Source: Halomonas sp. MCCC 1A13316
GTDB taxonomy: Bacteria; Pseudomonadota; Gammaproteobacteria; Pseudomonadales; Halomonadaceae
Assembly (NCBI RefSeq): GCF_014931605.1
Contig: NZ_CP053382.1
Location: 2,294,001-2,358,000 of the forward strand
Length of the DNA: 64,000 bases
Direction of reading: 5' to 3'
The notes under the pieces were generated by a model. It was not told the DNA's origin. It was given only the letters and a program-made list of their open reading frames with translations, and made no database searches. Every line of letters begins with the position of its first letter. The first letter of the stretch is position 1. The position numbers were made by a program, and so were the translations under genes. Of the stretch, positions 17,747 to 26,623 are shown one piece after another.

Positions 17747-19597
17747 TCACTCGACGGTGACGGACTTGGCCAGATTGCGCGGTTGGTCGACATCGGTTTC
17801 GCGCGCTACCGCCACATGGTAGGCCAGCAGCTGCAACGGCAAGGAGTAGACGATAGGTGCCAGGAAGCGGCAGCAGCCGGGCACCCTGACGACCCTCATG
17901 CCCTCCTCCTGCTCCAGCCTGCTTTCGGGATCGGCAAAGACCACCAGCTGACCGCCACGCGCCCGCACCTCCTGCAGGTTGGACTTGAGCTTGTCGATCA
18001 GTTCGTCCATCGGCGCCAACGCCACTACTGGCATGTTGCCATCGATCAGCGCCAGCGGGCCATGCTTCAACTCTCCGGCGGGATAAGCCTCGGCATGAAT
18101 GTAAGAGATCTCCTTGAGTTTGAGCGCCCCTTCCAGGGCAATCGGCATCTGGGCACCGCGGCCCAGGAACAGGGTATGGCGGTAGTCGACGAAGCGCTGG
18201 GCCAGCTCGGCGATTTCGGCATCGAGCTGCAGCGTGTCGCCCAGCAAGGTCGGCAGGTAGCGCAGACGATGCACCAGCCTGGCCGTCAGGCCCTGGTCGC
18301 CGCCACGCAGTTGACGCAGTGCCAGGGCCACCAGCATCAGCGAGGTCAACTGGGTAGTGAAGGCCTTGGTCGAAGCCACGCCTATCTCGGGGCCGGCATG
18401 GGTCATCAGGCTGAGGTCGGACTCGCGCACCAGCGAGCTGCCCGGCACGTTGCAGATCGATAGCGTACCGGCGTAATTCTCGCCCTGACGTTTGCGTGCA
18501 TGACGCAGGGCGGCCAGGGTATCGGCCGTTTCGCCCGACTGCGACAGGGTCAGCAGCAGCGTACCCGGGGGGGCCACCACGTCGCGGTACCGGTACTCCG
18601 AAGCGATCTCCACCTGGCACGGTACGCCGGCCAGTGCTTCGATCCAGTAGCGCGCCACCATGCCGGCATGATAGCTGGTGCCGCAGGCGACGAGATGGAT
18701 CTGACGGGTCTTGCCGAGGAGCTGGCGGGCCTGAGGACCGAAAGCCTCGATCAGCACCTGATCGCTGCCCAACCGCCCCTCCAGGGCGTTGGCCACGGCC
18801 ACCGGCTGCTCATGAATCTCCTTGAGCATGTAGTGGTCGAACTCACCCTTGCCGACCGCCTGATCGTCATGTTCGTAGCGCAGTACTTCGCGTACCACGG
18901 GGACGCGCTGCCTCTCGAGGTCGAGCCCATATACGGCGCAGCCTTCGCGCGTCGCTTCCACCAGGTCGCCATCTTCGAGATAGACGAAGCGATCGGTCAC
19001 CGTCAGCAACGCCAGCGGGTCGGAGCCCAGATAGCAGCCATTTTCGCCGACTCCCACCACGAGCGGACTGCCATGGCGCGCGCCCACCACGCGATCGGGT
19101 CTGTCGGCATCGATCACGCCCAGGGCATAGGCCCCTTCGAGCCGCGCTACCACCATCTCGACCGCCTTCAGCAAATCACCATGACCTTGCAATGCATGCT
19201 CGATCAGATGCGCCACAACCTCGGTGTCGGTCTGGGAAGTAAATACATAACCATGCGTGGTTAGCTCGGCTTTGAGCTCATGGTGATTCTCGATGATACC
19301 GTTGTGTACGACGGCAATACGCCCCGACACGTGAGGATGGGCGTTGTCCTGGCTGGGTTCGCCATGGGTAGCCCAGCGAGTGTGGGCCACCCCGGTCATG
19401 CCCGTCAGCGATGAAGACGACAACAGCTGCTCCAGCGCCGCCACCTTGCCCACTTCCCGGGCACGACCCAGCTTGCCAGGAGCCTCCACCAGGGCGACGC
19501 CGGCTGAGTCATAGCCCCGGTATTCCAGGCGCCTGAGACCTTCCATCAAGATAGGCAGGACATTGTCTGTACCCACTGCAGCTACGATGCCACACAT
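17747..19597 (-). CDS. glmS: Glutamine-fructose-6-phosphate aminotransferase (isomerising)
   Basis: It makes glucosamine-6-phosphate from fructose-6-phosphate and glutamine, the entry to UDP-GlcNAc for peptidoglycan, LPS and the amino sugars of this locus. The start at 19597 gives MCGIVA, exposing the catalytic N-terminal Cys after Met removal; GGAG is 8 bases upstream. The glutaminase domain (1-240) has TRWATHGEP. Two SIS isomerase domains follow (SQSGETADTL; ASTKAFTTQL), and it ends in LAKSVTVE. The 616-residue length is typical. It is encoded inside the exopolysaccharide locus rather than with glmU, which suggests precursor supply is co-expressed with the pathway. I see no glmS-ribozyme-like leader in the short upstream gap. 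Confidence 0.96.
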   Translation of the reverse strand: MCGIVAAVGTDNVLPILMEGLRRLEYRGYDSAGVALVEAPGKLGRAREVGKVAALEQLLSSSSLTGMTGVAHTRWATHGEPSQDNAHPHVSGRIAVVHNGIIENHHELKAELTTHGYVFTSQTDTEVVAHLIEHALQGHGDLLKAVEMVVARLEGAYALGVIDADRPDRVVGARHGSPLVVGVGENGCYLGSDPLALLTVTDRFVYLEDGDLVEATREGCAVYGLDLERQRVPVVREVLRYEHDDQAVGKGEFDHYMLKEIHEQPVAVANALEGRLGSDQVLIEAFGPQARQLLGKTRQIHLVACGTSYHAGMVARYWIEALAGVPCQVEIASEYRYRDVVAPPGTLLLTLSQSGETADTLAALRHARKRQGENYAGTLSICNVPGSSLVRESDLSLMTHAGPEIGVASTKAFTTQLTSLMLVALALRQLRGGDQGLTARLVHRLRYLPTLLGDTLQLDAEIAELAQRFVDYRHTLFLGRGAQMPIALEGALKLKEISYIHAEAYPAGELKHGPLALIDGNMPVVALAPMDELIDKLKSNLQEVRARGGQLVVFADPESRLEQEEGMRVVRVPGCCRFLAPIVYSLPLQLLAYHVAVARETDVDQPRNLAKSVTVE

Positions 19598-19730
19598 GTT
19601 CTCTTCTCCATGAACGGTGCCACGACCTCGTGCCGCGTGCACTAGGGCAATGAATTCTCGGTGCGATATGCCGGCTGCGACGAGACCGGCTGGCAGCCAT
19701 CCCGAGTCGACAGATTTTCACAAGGTGCGC

Positions 19731-21698
19731 CTACCTGTGCCGCTCCAGCACCGGCCGCAACGGCGTCACGGTCATCTTCGGGCCCACCACCTGGGCTTCG
19801 CGACGGCGCTTTTCCAGCCATACCAGGTCGACGATCTCACCCTCCGGCCGGTAGGCCGTCGGGGCCTCCAGCAACAGGCTACGAATACCGTCGTGATGAA
19901 AGTTGCGGCACGCCTCGAACAGCCGGTCAAGGTAGCCCTCGAGACGCGGCCATTCCCAGAAGACCTCCTGGGCCGTCATGATGCGCGGGTGCGAGGTGGC
20001 TGCGACGTCATTGCCCACCAACAGCTCCTCGTAGAGCTTCTCTCCCGGACGCAGGCCGCTGAAGGCGATGGCGATATCGCCATCGGGACTATACTCGTCG
20101 CGCACCTTCAGCCCCGATAACCGCACCATCTGGCGCGCCAGGTCGGCGATACGTACCGGCTCGCCCATGTCGAGCACGAAGACGTCGCCACCGCGTGCCA
20201 TCGCACCGGCCTGTATCACCAACTGGGCCGCCTCGGGAATGGTCATGAAGAAACGCGTGATGTCCGGGTGGGTGACGGTAATCGGACCGCCCGCCTGGAT
20301 CTGTTCACGAAACAGCGGCACCACCGAGCCGCTGGAACCCAGCACATTGCCGAAGCGCACCATACAGAAGCGGGTGGCATCCTGATGCTTGGCAAACGCC
20401 TGGCAGATGAGCTCGGCCAGGCGTTTAGTGGTACCCATCACGTTGGTCGGTCGTACCGCCTTATCGGTGGAAACCAGCACGAAGGTCGGGACCCCAGCCT
20501 CCATCGCCGCCCGGGCGGCGGAGAGCGTGCCGAAGACGTTGTTCTGCACCCCCTCGACCACGTTGTGCTCGACCATCGGCACATGCTTGTAAGCGGCCGC
20601 ATGGTAGACGGTTTGCACTTGGTAGGCCTTCATCACCGCAGTCAGCCGCTTGCGATGCTGCACCGACCCCAGTAGCGCTTCGATGCTTACCTCGAGCCCT
20701 TCAGCCTTGGCGATGCGGCGCAGCTCCTGCTCGATGCGGTAGAGGGAATATTCGGAGATATCGAGCAGCAGCAGCCTCTTGGGACCGTGACGCAGGAGCT
20801 GACGACAGAGTTCGGAACCGATGGATCCTCCCGCCCCGGTCACCAGCACCTCCTTGTCGCGAATGTTGGCGTCCATCAGAGTGGGATTGGGCGGCACCGG
20901 ATCGCGCCCGAGCAGGTCCTCGACCGCCACGTCACGGACCTCGCTGATCCTGGCCCGCCCGGTCACCATGTCGGCCACGCCGGGAATCGTCTGGACCGGA
21001 AAGCCCTGGGGCTCGAGCTCGGCGAGAATCTCGCGGCGGCGCTCGCGACTCACGCTGGGCATCGCCAGCAGCACCCGTTCGGCACCGTAAGTGTCGGACA
21101 GGTACCCCAGTTGGCGTGGCGGGTAGACCTTGAGCCCCTCGATATAGGTGTTCTGCAGGCTCACGGTGTCGTCGACGAAGGCGATCGGCAGATACTCTTG
21201 GCCATGGCTGAGCGACACGGCTAATTGCCGCCCTGCAGAACCGGCACCGTAGATCACCACGCGCGGCTTATGGCGAATCTGGCTGCGCAGATAAATGGCG
21301 CGCAGTCCGAAGCGCACCCCACCGATGGTCAGCAGCGCCAGCATGGCGTAGATGAAGGGCACGCTGCGGGGAATGCCGAGGGCGAAGAGGTAGCTTGCCA
21401 GTGGCAGCGACAGCGCCGACACCACTACCCCGATCACCACGGCGCGGATCGCCTTGGGTCCCAGGTAGCGGATCACCGCACGATAGAAGCCAAGCCTCAC
21501 ATAGATCGCGAGACTCAGCGGGATCATGATCAACAGCGCCATCCATGTGCGCACTTCCACCAATGGCGCCCAGTCCTCCAGGCGCAGCAGCATGGCCAGC
21601 AGAAAGCTCGCGGCGATCAGCACGCAATCGACCACAAGTTGAATGGTGCGCTTCTGCCGTCTGGGCAGGCGGAACAGGGATTGCAGTAGATTTCGCAT
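19731..21698 (-). CDS. pglF: UDP-GlcNAc 4,6-dehydratase, membrane-bound (WbpM/PglF type)
   Basis: This converts UDP-GlcNAc to UDP-2-acetamido-2,6-dideoxy-4-ketohexose, the first step to bacillosamine, QuiNAc or FucNAc. The 655-residue protein has four N-terminal membrane helices, a first nucleotide-binding region (YGAGSAGRQLA) and the catalytic SDR domain with VTGAGGSIGSE near residue 285. The STDKAVRPTNVMGTTKR block carries the Met/Lys arrangement seen in this dehydratase family instead of YxxxK. I chose ATG 21698 with GGAG 7 bases upstream. The next genes upstream in the operon are an aminotransferase, an acetyltransferase and a phosphosugar transferase, which makes PglF the best functional reading; WbpM is the structural match. 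Confidence 0.88.
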   Translation of the reverse strand: MRNLLQSLFRLPRRQKRTIQLVVDCVLIAASFLLAMLLRLEDWAPLVEVRTWMALLIMIPLSLAIYVRLGFYRAVIRYLGPKAIRAVVIGVVVSALSLPLASYLFALGIPRSVPFIYAMLALLTIGGVRFGLRAIYLRSQIRHKPRVVIYGAGSAGRQLAVSLSHGQEYLPIAFVDDTVSLQNTYIEGLKVYPPRQLGYLSDTYGAERVLLAMPSVSRERRREILAELEPQGFPVQTIPGVADMVTGRARISEVRDVAVEDLLGRDPVPPNPTLMDANIRDKEVLVTGAGGSIGSELCRQLLRHGPKRLLLLDISEYSLYRIEQELRRIAKAEGLEVSIEALLGSVQHRKRLTAVMKAYQVQTVYHAAAYKHVPMVEHNVVEGVQNNVFGTLSAARAAMEAGVPTFVLVSTDKAVRPTNVMGTTKRLAELICQAFAKHQDATRFCMVRFGNVLGSSGSVVPLFREQIQAGGPITVTHPDITRFFMTIPEAAQLVIQAGAMARGGDVFVLDMGEPVRIADLARQMVRLSGLKVRDEYSPDGDIAIAFSGLRPGEKLYEELLVGNDVAATSHPRIMTAQEVFWEWPRLEGYLDRLFEACRNFHHDGIRSLLLEAPTAYRPEGEIVDLVWLEKRRREAQVVGPKMTVTPLRPVLERHR

Positions 21699-21747
21699 AT
21701 CGTCTCTCCATGACCGCGAGCGCCGAGGCGCCCGCCTCACTCCGGCA

Positions 21748-22929
21748 TCAGGCGCAGGCCTGCTCCATGATCTCCTCGAGCACCGCGCAGGTCCGCGCGA
21801 TCTCGTCCTCGGTCAGCGTCGGATGACAAAGGAACATCAGACTGGTCTCGCCCAGTTCATGGGCGACGGGGAGCGGTCGTTCTGGCCGCCAGCCGGTGCC
21901 CTCGAACGCTTTTTCCCGATACACCTCCGAACAGGAACCCGAAAAGCACGGCACTCCGGCGGAATTGACCTCGGCCATAATGCGATCGCGATCCCAGCCC
22001 GGCGCCAGCCGATCGGGTTCGACGAAGACGTAACACTTGTAGGCAGCGTGATCGCAGTGAGGCGGTACCTCGGGCACACGCAGGCCAGGGCTCCTGGCCG
22101 CCGCCTGCCAGATGCGCCGTGCATTGGCCTGCCGTGCGGGTTTCCATTGCGCCATGCGGTCCAGCTGGATACGACCGATGGCGGCCTGCATCTCGGTGAG
22201 TCGCCAGTTGGTGCCGAAACTTTCGTGCAGCCAGCGGAAGCCGGGTGGATGCTTGCGCCGATACACCGCCTCCCAGCTCTTGCCGTGGTCCTTGAAGGCC
22301 CACATGCGTTGCCATAGGTCGCTATCGCTAGTGGTGACCATGCCGCCCTCGCCGCCGGTAGTCATGATCTTGTCCTGACAGAACGACCAGCAGCCGACAT
22401 GCCCGATGCTGCCTACGCTGCGCCCGCGGTAACGCGCCCCATGGGCCTGGGCACAGTCCTCGATCACATAGAGCCCATGTCGCTCGGCCAGGGCCATGAG
22501 TTCATCCATCTCGCAGGGCCAGCCGGCCAGGTGCACGGCAACGATTGCCCGGGTGCGTGGCGTGATCTTCTCGGCCACGCTCGTCGCGGTGACGTTCTGC
22601 GAATCACGATCGACATCGGCGAATACCGGCCTGCCGCCGGAGGTGACGATGCTCGAGACCGATGCCAGGAAGGTGCGCGACGTGACGATCACTTCGTCGG
22701 CCGGGTCCTCGCCGATGCCGAGCCCGCGCAGGGCGAGGTCGAGCGCAACGGTACCATTGGCCACGGCAATGGCATATTCGCTGCCGGCGAAGTGGGCGAA
22801 CTCACGCTCGAACTGGCGGCATTCTTCGCCGGTCCAGTAGTTGACCCGGTTGGAAAGCAGCACGCGGCTCGCCGCATCCGCCTCTTCGCGGGTGTAGCAA
22901 GGCCAAGGGGAAAAGGGTCCGTTGAGCAT
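21748..22929 (-). CDS. pglE: DegT/DnrJ/EryC1 sugar aminotransferase (PglE-like)
   Basis: This PLP enzyme probably aminates the 4-keto sugar made by the WbpM/PglF dehydratase. The 393-residue chain has the fold-type I signature ANGTVALDLAL, the EDCAQAHGA stretch with the PLP-contacting Asp, and Lys187 in SFCQDKIMTTGGEGG as the Schiff-base lysine. The start overlaps the stop of the upstream acetyltransferase gene: a GTG (22932) is followed at once by ATG (22929). I use the ATG because GGAAG is better spaced. Context (PglC, PglD and PglF neighbours) favours a UDP-4-amino-4,6-dideoxy-GlcNAc product over a perosamine-type reaction. Confidence 0.86.
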   Translation of the reverse strand: MLNGPFSPWPCYTREEADAASRVLLSNRVNYWTGEECRQFEREFAHFAGSEYAIAVANGTVALDLALRGLGIGEDPADEVIVTSRTFLASVSSIVTSGGRPVFADVDRDSQNVTATSVAEKITPRTRAIVAVHLAGWPCEMDELMALAERHGLYVIEDCAQAHGARYRGRSVGSIGHVGCWSFCQDKIMTTGGEGGMVTTSDSDLWQRMWAFKDHGKSWEAVYRRKHPPGFRWLHESFGTNWRLTEMQAAIGRIQLDRMAQWKPARQANARRIWQAAARSPGLRVPEVPPHCDHAAYKCYVFVEPDRLAPGWDRDRIMAEVNSAGVPCFSGSCSEVYREKAFEGTGWRPERPLPVAHELGETSLMFLCHPTLTEDEIARTCAVLEEIMEQACA

Positions 22930-23654
22930 CACGATCTTCCTTGTGGAGAAAGCAGGTCGAAACGCAGCACGTTCGAGGCACCGGGAGGAATTTCATCGTC
23001 ATCGTCATCGTCTACGTCATTCGATGGCAATAGCGGGCGGGCCGGCACACCCGCCACGACGAGATGGCCTGCGACTTCGGAGACTACCGCTGCTCCGGCA
23101 CCGACCATCACGCCTTCACCGATGGCCACACCCTGACGCACCACCGCACCGGCGCCGATCCAACTGGTGCGGCCTATCTCGACGTCGCCTGCCACGTTGG
23201 CGCCTGGAGCCACGTGCACGCAGGCACCCAGGCGACAATCGTGATCCACGGTAGCGGCGGAATTGACAATGCTGCCCATGCCGAGTTCGGCAAAGGCATT
23301 GATAATCGCCCCCGCCATGACCACGCTGCCCGGTCCGAGACTCGCCATCGGGCTGACCGTGGCACGTGGATGCACCAGCGAGACGACCCTGGCGCCATGT
23401 GCCAGTAAGGCATCCAGTTTGGCTTCGCGGATGGCGTTGTGCCCAATGGCCACTACCACGCCTTCGAAACTGGACAGGTCGTGCAGCAGCATCGGCAAGG
23501 TGCCTTGCACTTCCCAGTGCTCATGACGGGTCTTCTCCGGCCAGGCATCGTCATAGAAGACCAGGTCCTGCCAACCGGCGTGAATGGCGATGTCAGCGAC
23601 CACCTTGCCATGGCCGCTGGCTCCGAGGATGGCGAGACGACGACGATTACTCAT
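22929..23654 (-). CDS. pglD: Sugar O/N-acetyltransferase, NeuD/PglD family
   Basis: This left-handed beta-helix acetyltransferase probably acetylates the 4-amino group to give UDP-N,N'-diacetylbacillosamine. The N-terminal Rossmann-like part binds the sugar nucleotide (LAILGASGHGKVVAD), followed by hexapeptide repeats from about residue 90 (ATVSPMASLGPGSVVMAGAIINA) with the catalytic His in ATVDHDCRLG. The ATG at 23654 has GGAGG 8 bases upstream. The gene overlaps its neighbours on both sides. An acidic run of six Asp (GATGAC hexamer repeats) and a 20-residue tail follow the helix, which is longer than usual for PglD. Confidence 0.84.
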   Translation of the reverse strand: MSNRRRLAILGASGHGKVVADIAIHAGWQDLVFYDDAWPEKTRHEHWEVQGTLPMLLHDLSSFEGVVVAIGHNAIREAKLDALLAHGARVVSLVHPRATVSPMASLGPGSVVMAGAIINAFAELGMGSIVNSAATVDHDCRLGACVHVAPGANVAGDVEIGRTSWIGAGAVVRQGVAIGEGVMVGAGAAVVSEVAGHLVVAGVPARPLLPSNDVDDDDDDEIPPGASNVLRFDLLSPQGRS

Positions 23655-24246
23655 GATGATGACCTCCGCGGAACCTCGGCATGGCGACATCCCCGTCGTG
23701 GGCGATGCCTTCTCGAACCAATACTTTCTTCATCGTGAGCAGCAGGATGCGCAGATCCAGCCACAGCGAGCGGTGGTCGACGTACCACACGTCGAGTTCG
23801 AACTTCTGCTCCCAGGAGAGCGAGTTGCGGCCATTGACCTGAGCCCAGCCGGTCACACCCGGGCGCACTTCGTGGCGCCGGGCCTGGCGTGGCGTATAGA
23901 GCGGCAGATACTCCATCAATAGCGGACGCGGTCCGACCAGGCTCATATCGCCCTTGAGCACGTTCCAGAGTTCCGGCAGCTCATCGAGGCTGGCAGCGCG
24001 CAGCCGTTGCCCCAGGGGTGTCAGGCGTGCCGCATCGGGGAGCGGCTTGCCGTCGCGGTCGACGGCGTCGCGCATGGTGCGGAACTTGATCATCTCGAAG
24101 GCGCGGCCGTGTCGCCCTGGACGGGTCTGGCGGAACAGCACCGGCGAGCCAAGTCTCAGCCGCACCAGCAATGCCACCGTGATCATCAACGGCAAGAGCA
24201 GCGCAAGCGCTACCAGGGAGACCACGATATCGAACAGTCGCTTCAT
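23647..24246 (-). CDS. pglC: Undecaprenyl-phosphate phosphosugar transferase (PglC-like priming enzyme)
   Basis: This monotopic membrane enzyme starts glycan assembly by moving phospho-diNAcBac (or a related sugar phosphate) from UDP to undecaprenyl phosphate at the inner leaflet. At 199 residues it is the small PglC form without the extra N-terminal helices of WcaJ-type enzymes. It shows the re-entrant [18 protein letters not shown] helix, [17 protein letters not shown], the catalytic Asp-Glu pair in [22 protein letters not shown], and [14 protein letters not shown]. It overlaps the upstream GT4 gene by ATGA and the downstream pglD gene by 8 bases, so these are translationally coupled. Confidence 0.9.
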   Translation of the reverse strand: MKRLFDIVVSLVALALLLPLMITVALLVRLRLGSPVLFRQTRPGRHGRAFEMIKFRTMRDAVDRDGKPLPDAARLTPLGQRLRAASLDELPELWNVLKGDMSLVGPRPLLMEYLPLYTPRQARRHEVRPGVTGWAQVNGRNSLSWEQKFELDVWYVDHRSLWLDLRILLLTMKKVLVREGIAHDGDVAMPRFRGGHHHE

Positions 24247-25493
24247 TGCTTCTCATCCATGACGTCGTTCATGATGCCGGCCAGGCGCTCGGCCAGGATC
24301 CGGTAGTCGTAGACGGCTTCCATATGGGTCCGCCCAGCCTGTCCCATGCGTGCGCGCTCCTCGGGCGACAGCGCCACCAGCCGCTTGATCGCCTCGGCCA
24401 GGGCCAGCGGGTCCTCGGGCGGGACCGTGATACCGGCCCCGGCCTCGGCAACCGGATCATTGATCGCCGCCGAGGCAATGATCACGGGGCGCGCAGCGGC
24501 CATGTAATCGAACAATTTGTTCATGCTGATACCGAAGCGATAGAGCTGCGGCAGGTCGCGTACCGTGATCACGAAGGCATCGGCCTCGCGGGCCAGCGCC
24601 GGAATCTCGCGCTTGGGCACCGGCGGTTCGAAGCGCAGCCAGCGTCCATCCAGCCCCAACCTACTGGCCTGCCCCATCAGCTCATTCTTGGCCGGTCCGT
24701 CGCCGATCAGGCGCAGCTGCACCGGTACCTTGCCATCGACGCTGTCCGCCTTGACGATCGCCATGGCCTCCAGCAGGTCGGAGAGCCCGTTGGCTTCGCC
24801 GTGGCTGCCGAAGTACATCAATGAAAGCGGCATCTCGGGTGGCCGCGGCGCGGGCGGACTCGGTGCGGGAAACTCGGCAAGATCGACCCCGTTGGAGAGC
24901 CACACCACACGCTCCTCGGGTACGCCCAGCGGAGCGATATAGTCCACCGCCCGTGGCAGCAGAGTGAGCACGCGGCGGGCACGGCGATAGAGGAAGGTTT
25001 CCAGCCTGCGTAGCACCCGAGTCACCGCCGCCCCCTCCCGTAGCCGGCCCATGTCGATCAGGGTCTGGGGCCAAAGGTCGCGTACCTCGAAGACGAACGG
25101 TACCCGGTGGCGACGCGCCAGCCACCAACCGGCAAGGGCGGCGAAGGGATGCACGCTCGAGCCGATGATCAAGTCGGGCCGCTCTAGCCCCGCCAGGTGC
25201 GCCGGCCTTATCGACTGCCAGGCGTACTCCAGCATGTTCTTCATGCGCCCACCGCCGTTGCCCCGGTAGCTGGAGGTGCGCAGCCACAGGAAACGCACGT
25301 CGCCGCAGGTCTCCAGCCGCCAGGACTCGTCCGGCGCGAGCCGCTGCTCACCGCTGGGATGATCGACGCTGGAGGCAATTAAGGTTGCGCTCCAGCCATG
25401 TGCCGGCAGGTGCCGGGCGAGCTGATAGTGACGAGCCCCGCCAGCCGCATCCGGGTGCTTGGCATAGTGGTTCAGGATCCAGACGTGTTTCAT
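24243..25493 (-). CDS. Glycosyltransferase family 4 (WbuB/PglA-like)
   Basis: This 416-residue GT-B fold transferase is predicted to add the second or a later sugar to the lipid-linked oligosaccharide at the cytoplasmic face. The N-terminal domain has [18 protein letters not shown] and [13 protein letters not shown], a pattern typical of WbuB-like GT4 enzymes. The C-terminal donor-binding domain shows [19 protein letters not shown] and, in place of the usual EX7E, the [21 protein letters not shown] block. The gene sits between another GT4 gene (11-base gap) and pglC (4-base overlap). Donor and linkage cannot be read from sequence. Confidence 0.85.
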   Translation of the reverse strand: MKHVWILNHYAKHPDAAGGARHYQLARHLPAHGWSATLIASSVDHPSGEQRLAPDESWRLETCGDVRFLWLRTSSYRGNGGGRMKNMLEYAWQSIRPAHLAGLERPDLIIGSSVHPFAALAGWWLARRHRVPFVFEVRDLWPQTLIDMGRLREGAAVTRVLRRLETFLYRRARRVLTLLPRAVDYIAPLGVPEERVVWLSNGVDLAEFPAPSPPAPRPPEMPLSLMYFGSHGEANGLSDLLEAMAIVKADSVDGKVPVQLRLIGDGPAKNELMGQASRLGLDGRWLRFEPPVPKREIPALAREADAFVITVRDLPQLYRFGISMNKLFDYMAAARPVIIASAAINDPVAEAGAGITVPPEDPLALAEAIKRLVALSPEERARMGQAGRTHMEAVYDYRILAERLAGIMNDVMDEKQ

Positions 25494-25504
25494 GAAGTCC
25501 TCGG

Positions 25505-26623
25505 TCAGCGGGAAAGGCCGCGATAGGTATCCAGCAGCTTGCGTTCCTCCTGCTCCCAGTTGTAGTGCTCGGTCACGGCCCGCTGGCCGTTCTTGCCCAT
25601 TTCACGGGCACGTTCGGGATGGGTCACGATGTAATCGATGGCATCGGCGATCGCAGCGGGATCGAGCGGGTCCACGCACAGCCCGCAATCGCTGCCTTCG
25701 ACGATCTCGCGCCAGAGCGGGAAATTCGAGGCGATCACCGGCAGACCGGCGCTCATGTACTCGAACATCTTCACCGGCAAGGCATCGAGGTAGTTGATGA
25801 TGGGGTGGAGCGTCACCAGGCCGGCGATCGAACTGGCCATGACCCGGCGCACACCGGCACGATCGAGGTAGCCGTGTGGCTCGACCCGTGCCCAGCCGGC
25901 GTAGGTCATCACCTCCTGCTCGAGAGCGAGCGTCTTGAAATCGCCGGCGAGCTGCAGCCGGCATTCCTGCTCGACCAGCTCCATCGCCCGTACGATCTCA
26001 CGAATGCCGCGGACCTCGGCGATGCCGCCCACATAGCACACCCCCAGCGGCTGACCCGCACTAGCGGTCAGGCGCGCATCGGGCGCGCCGTCGAGTTCGC
26101 CCAGCATGGGAAAATTATTGACGTCCACGACTCGGGGATGGAACTCGCTGAAACGATCGCGGATGTAGGGCGTCGCCGCCACGATGACATCGAAATGACG
26201 GCAGACTCGCCGCTGATAGGCCTCGACACCGCGCGAAAGCACTTGCCGGGTGGCCTTGCCCAGATAGTGCTTGGCCAGCATCTGGCGCGGCAGGTCCTCA
26301 TGGGCGTCATAGACCACCTTCTTGCCAAGCCGCTTCAAGCGCCGCCCCACCGGGAACAGCTCGGGATCATGCAGGTGGTAGAGGTCGGCATCCAGCTCTC
26401 TGGCCCGCTCATAGACGCGACGCGTGGTCTTGACGACACGATTGAGACGTCCGGGCAGGTGCCCCACGTCGACGATGGAAACCCCATCGCGCTCCTCGTT
26501 ACCCACGCCATCAGCGACGACCAGCGTCACCGGATAGCCGTCGGCGGCCAGCGAGCGGCACTGCTTGTGGAAGATACGCGTGTCATAGCGCGGATGGGCG
26601 GAAGTCAGGTGAACCACTTTCAT
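25505..26623 (-). CDS. Glycosyltransferase family 4
   Basis: This 372-residue GT-B transferase follows from ATG 26623 (AAGGA 10 bases upstream); the frame stays open for 41 more codons inside the previous gene but has no signal there. The N-terminus MKVVHLTSAHPRYDTRIFHKQC is typical of GT4 enzymes in acidic exopolysaccharide clusters. The YDAHEDLPRQ and CYVGGIAEVRGIREIVRAM stretches mark the two domains, and VIASNFPLWREIVEGSDCGLCVDP holds the donor-site region. The first 41 bases overlap the 3' end of the Wzy-like gene. The sugar donor is unknown. Confidence 0.85.
   Translation of the reverse strand: MKVVHLTSAHPRYDTRIFHKQCRSLAADGYPVTLVVADGVGNEERDGVSIVDVGHLPGRLNRVVKTTRRVYERARELDADLYHLHDPELFPVGRRLKRLGKKVVYDAHEDLPRQMLAKHYLGKATRQVLSRGVEAYQRRVCRHFDVIVAATPYIRDRFSEFHPRVVDVNNFPMLGELDGAPDARLTASAGQPLGVCYVGGIAEVRGIREIVRAMELVEQECRLQLAGDFKTLALEQEVMTYAGWARVEPHGYLDRAGVRRVMASSIAGLVTLHPIINYLDALPVKMFEYMSAGLPVIASNFPLWREIVEGSDCGLCVDPLDPAAIADAIDYIVTHPERAREMGKNGQRAVTEHYNWEQEERKLLDTYRGLSR

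Noticed and set aside
19598..19730. glmS ribozyme or small-RNA target leader before glmS
   Set aside because: The glmS ribozyme belongs mainly to Firmicutes. The upstream gap is short and shows no matching structure.
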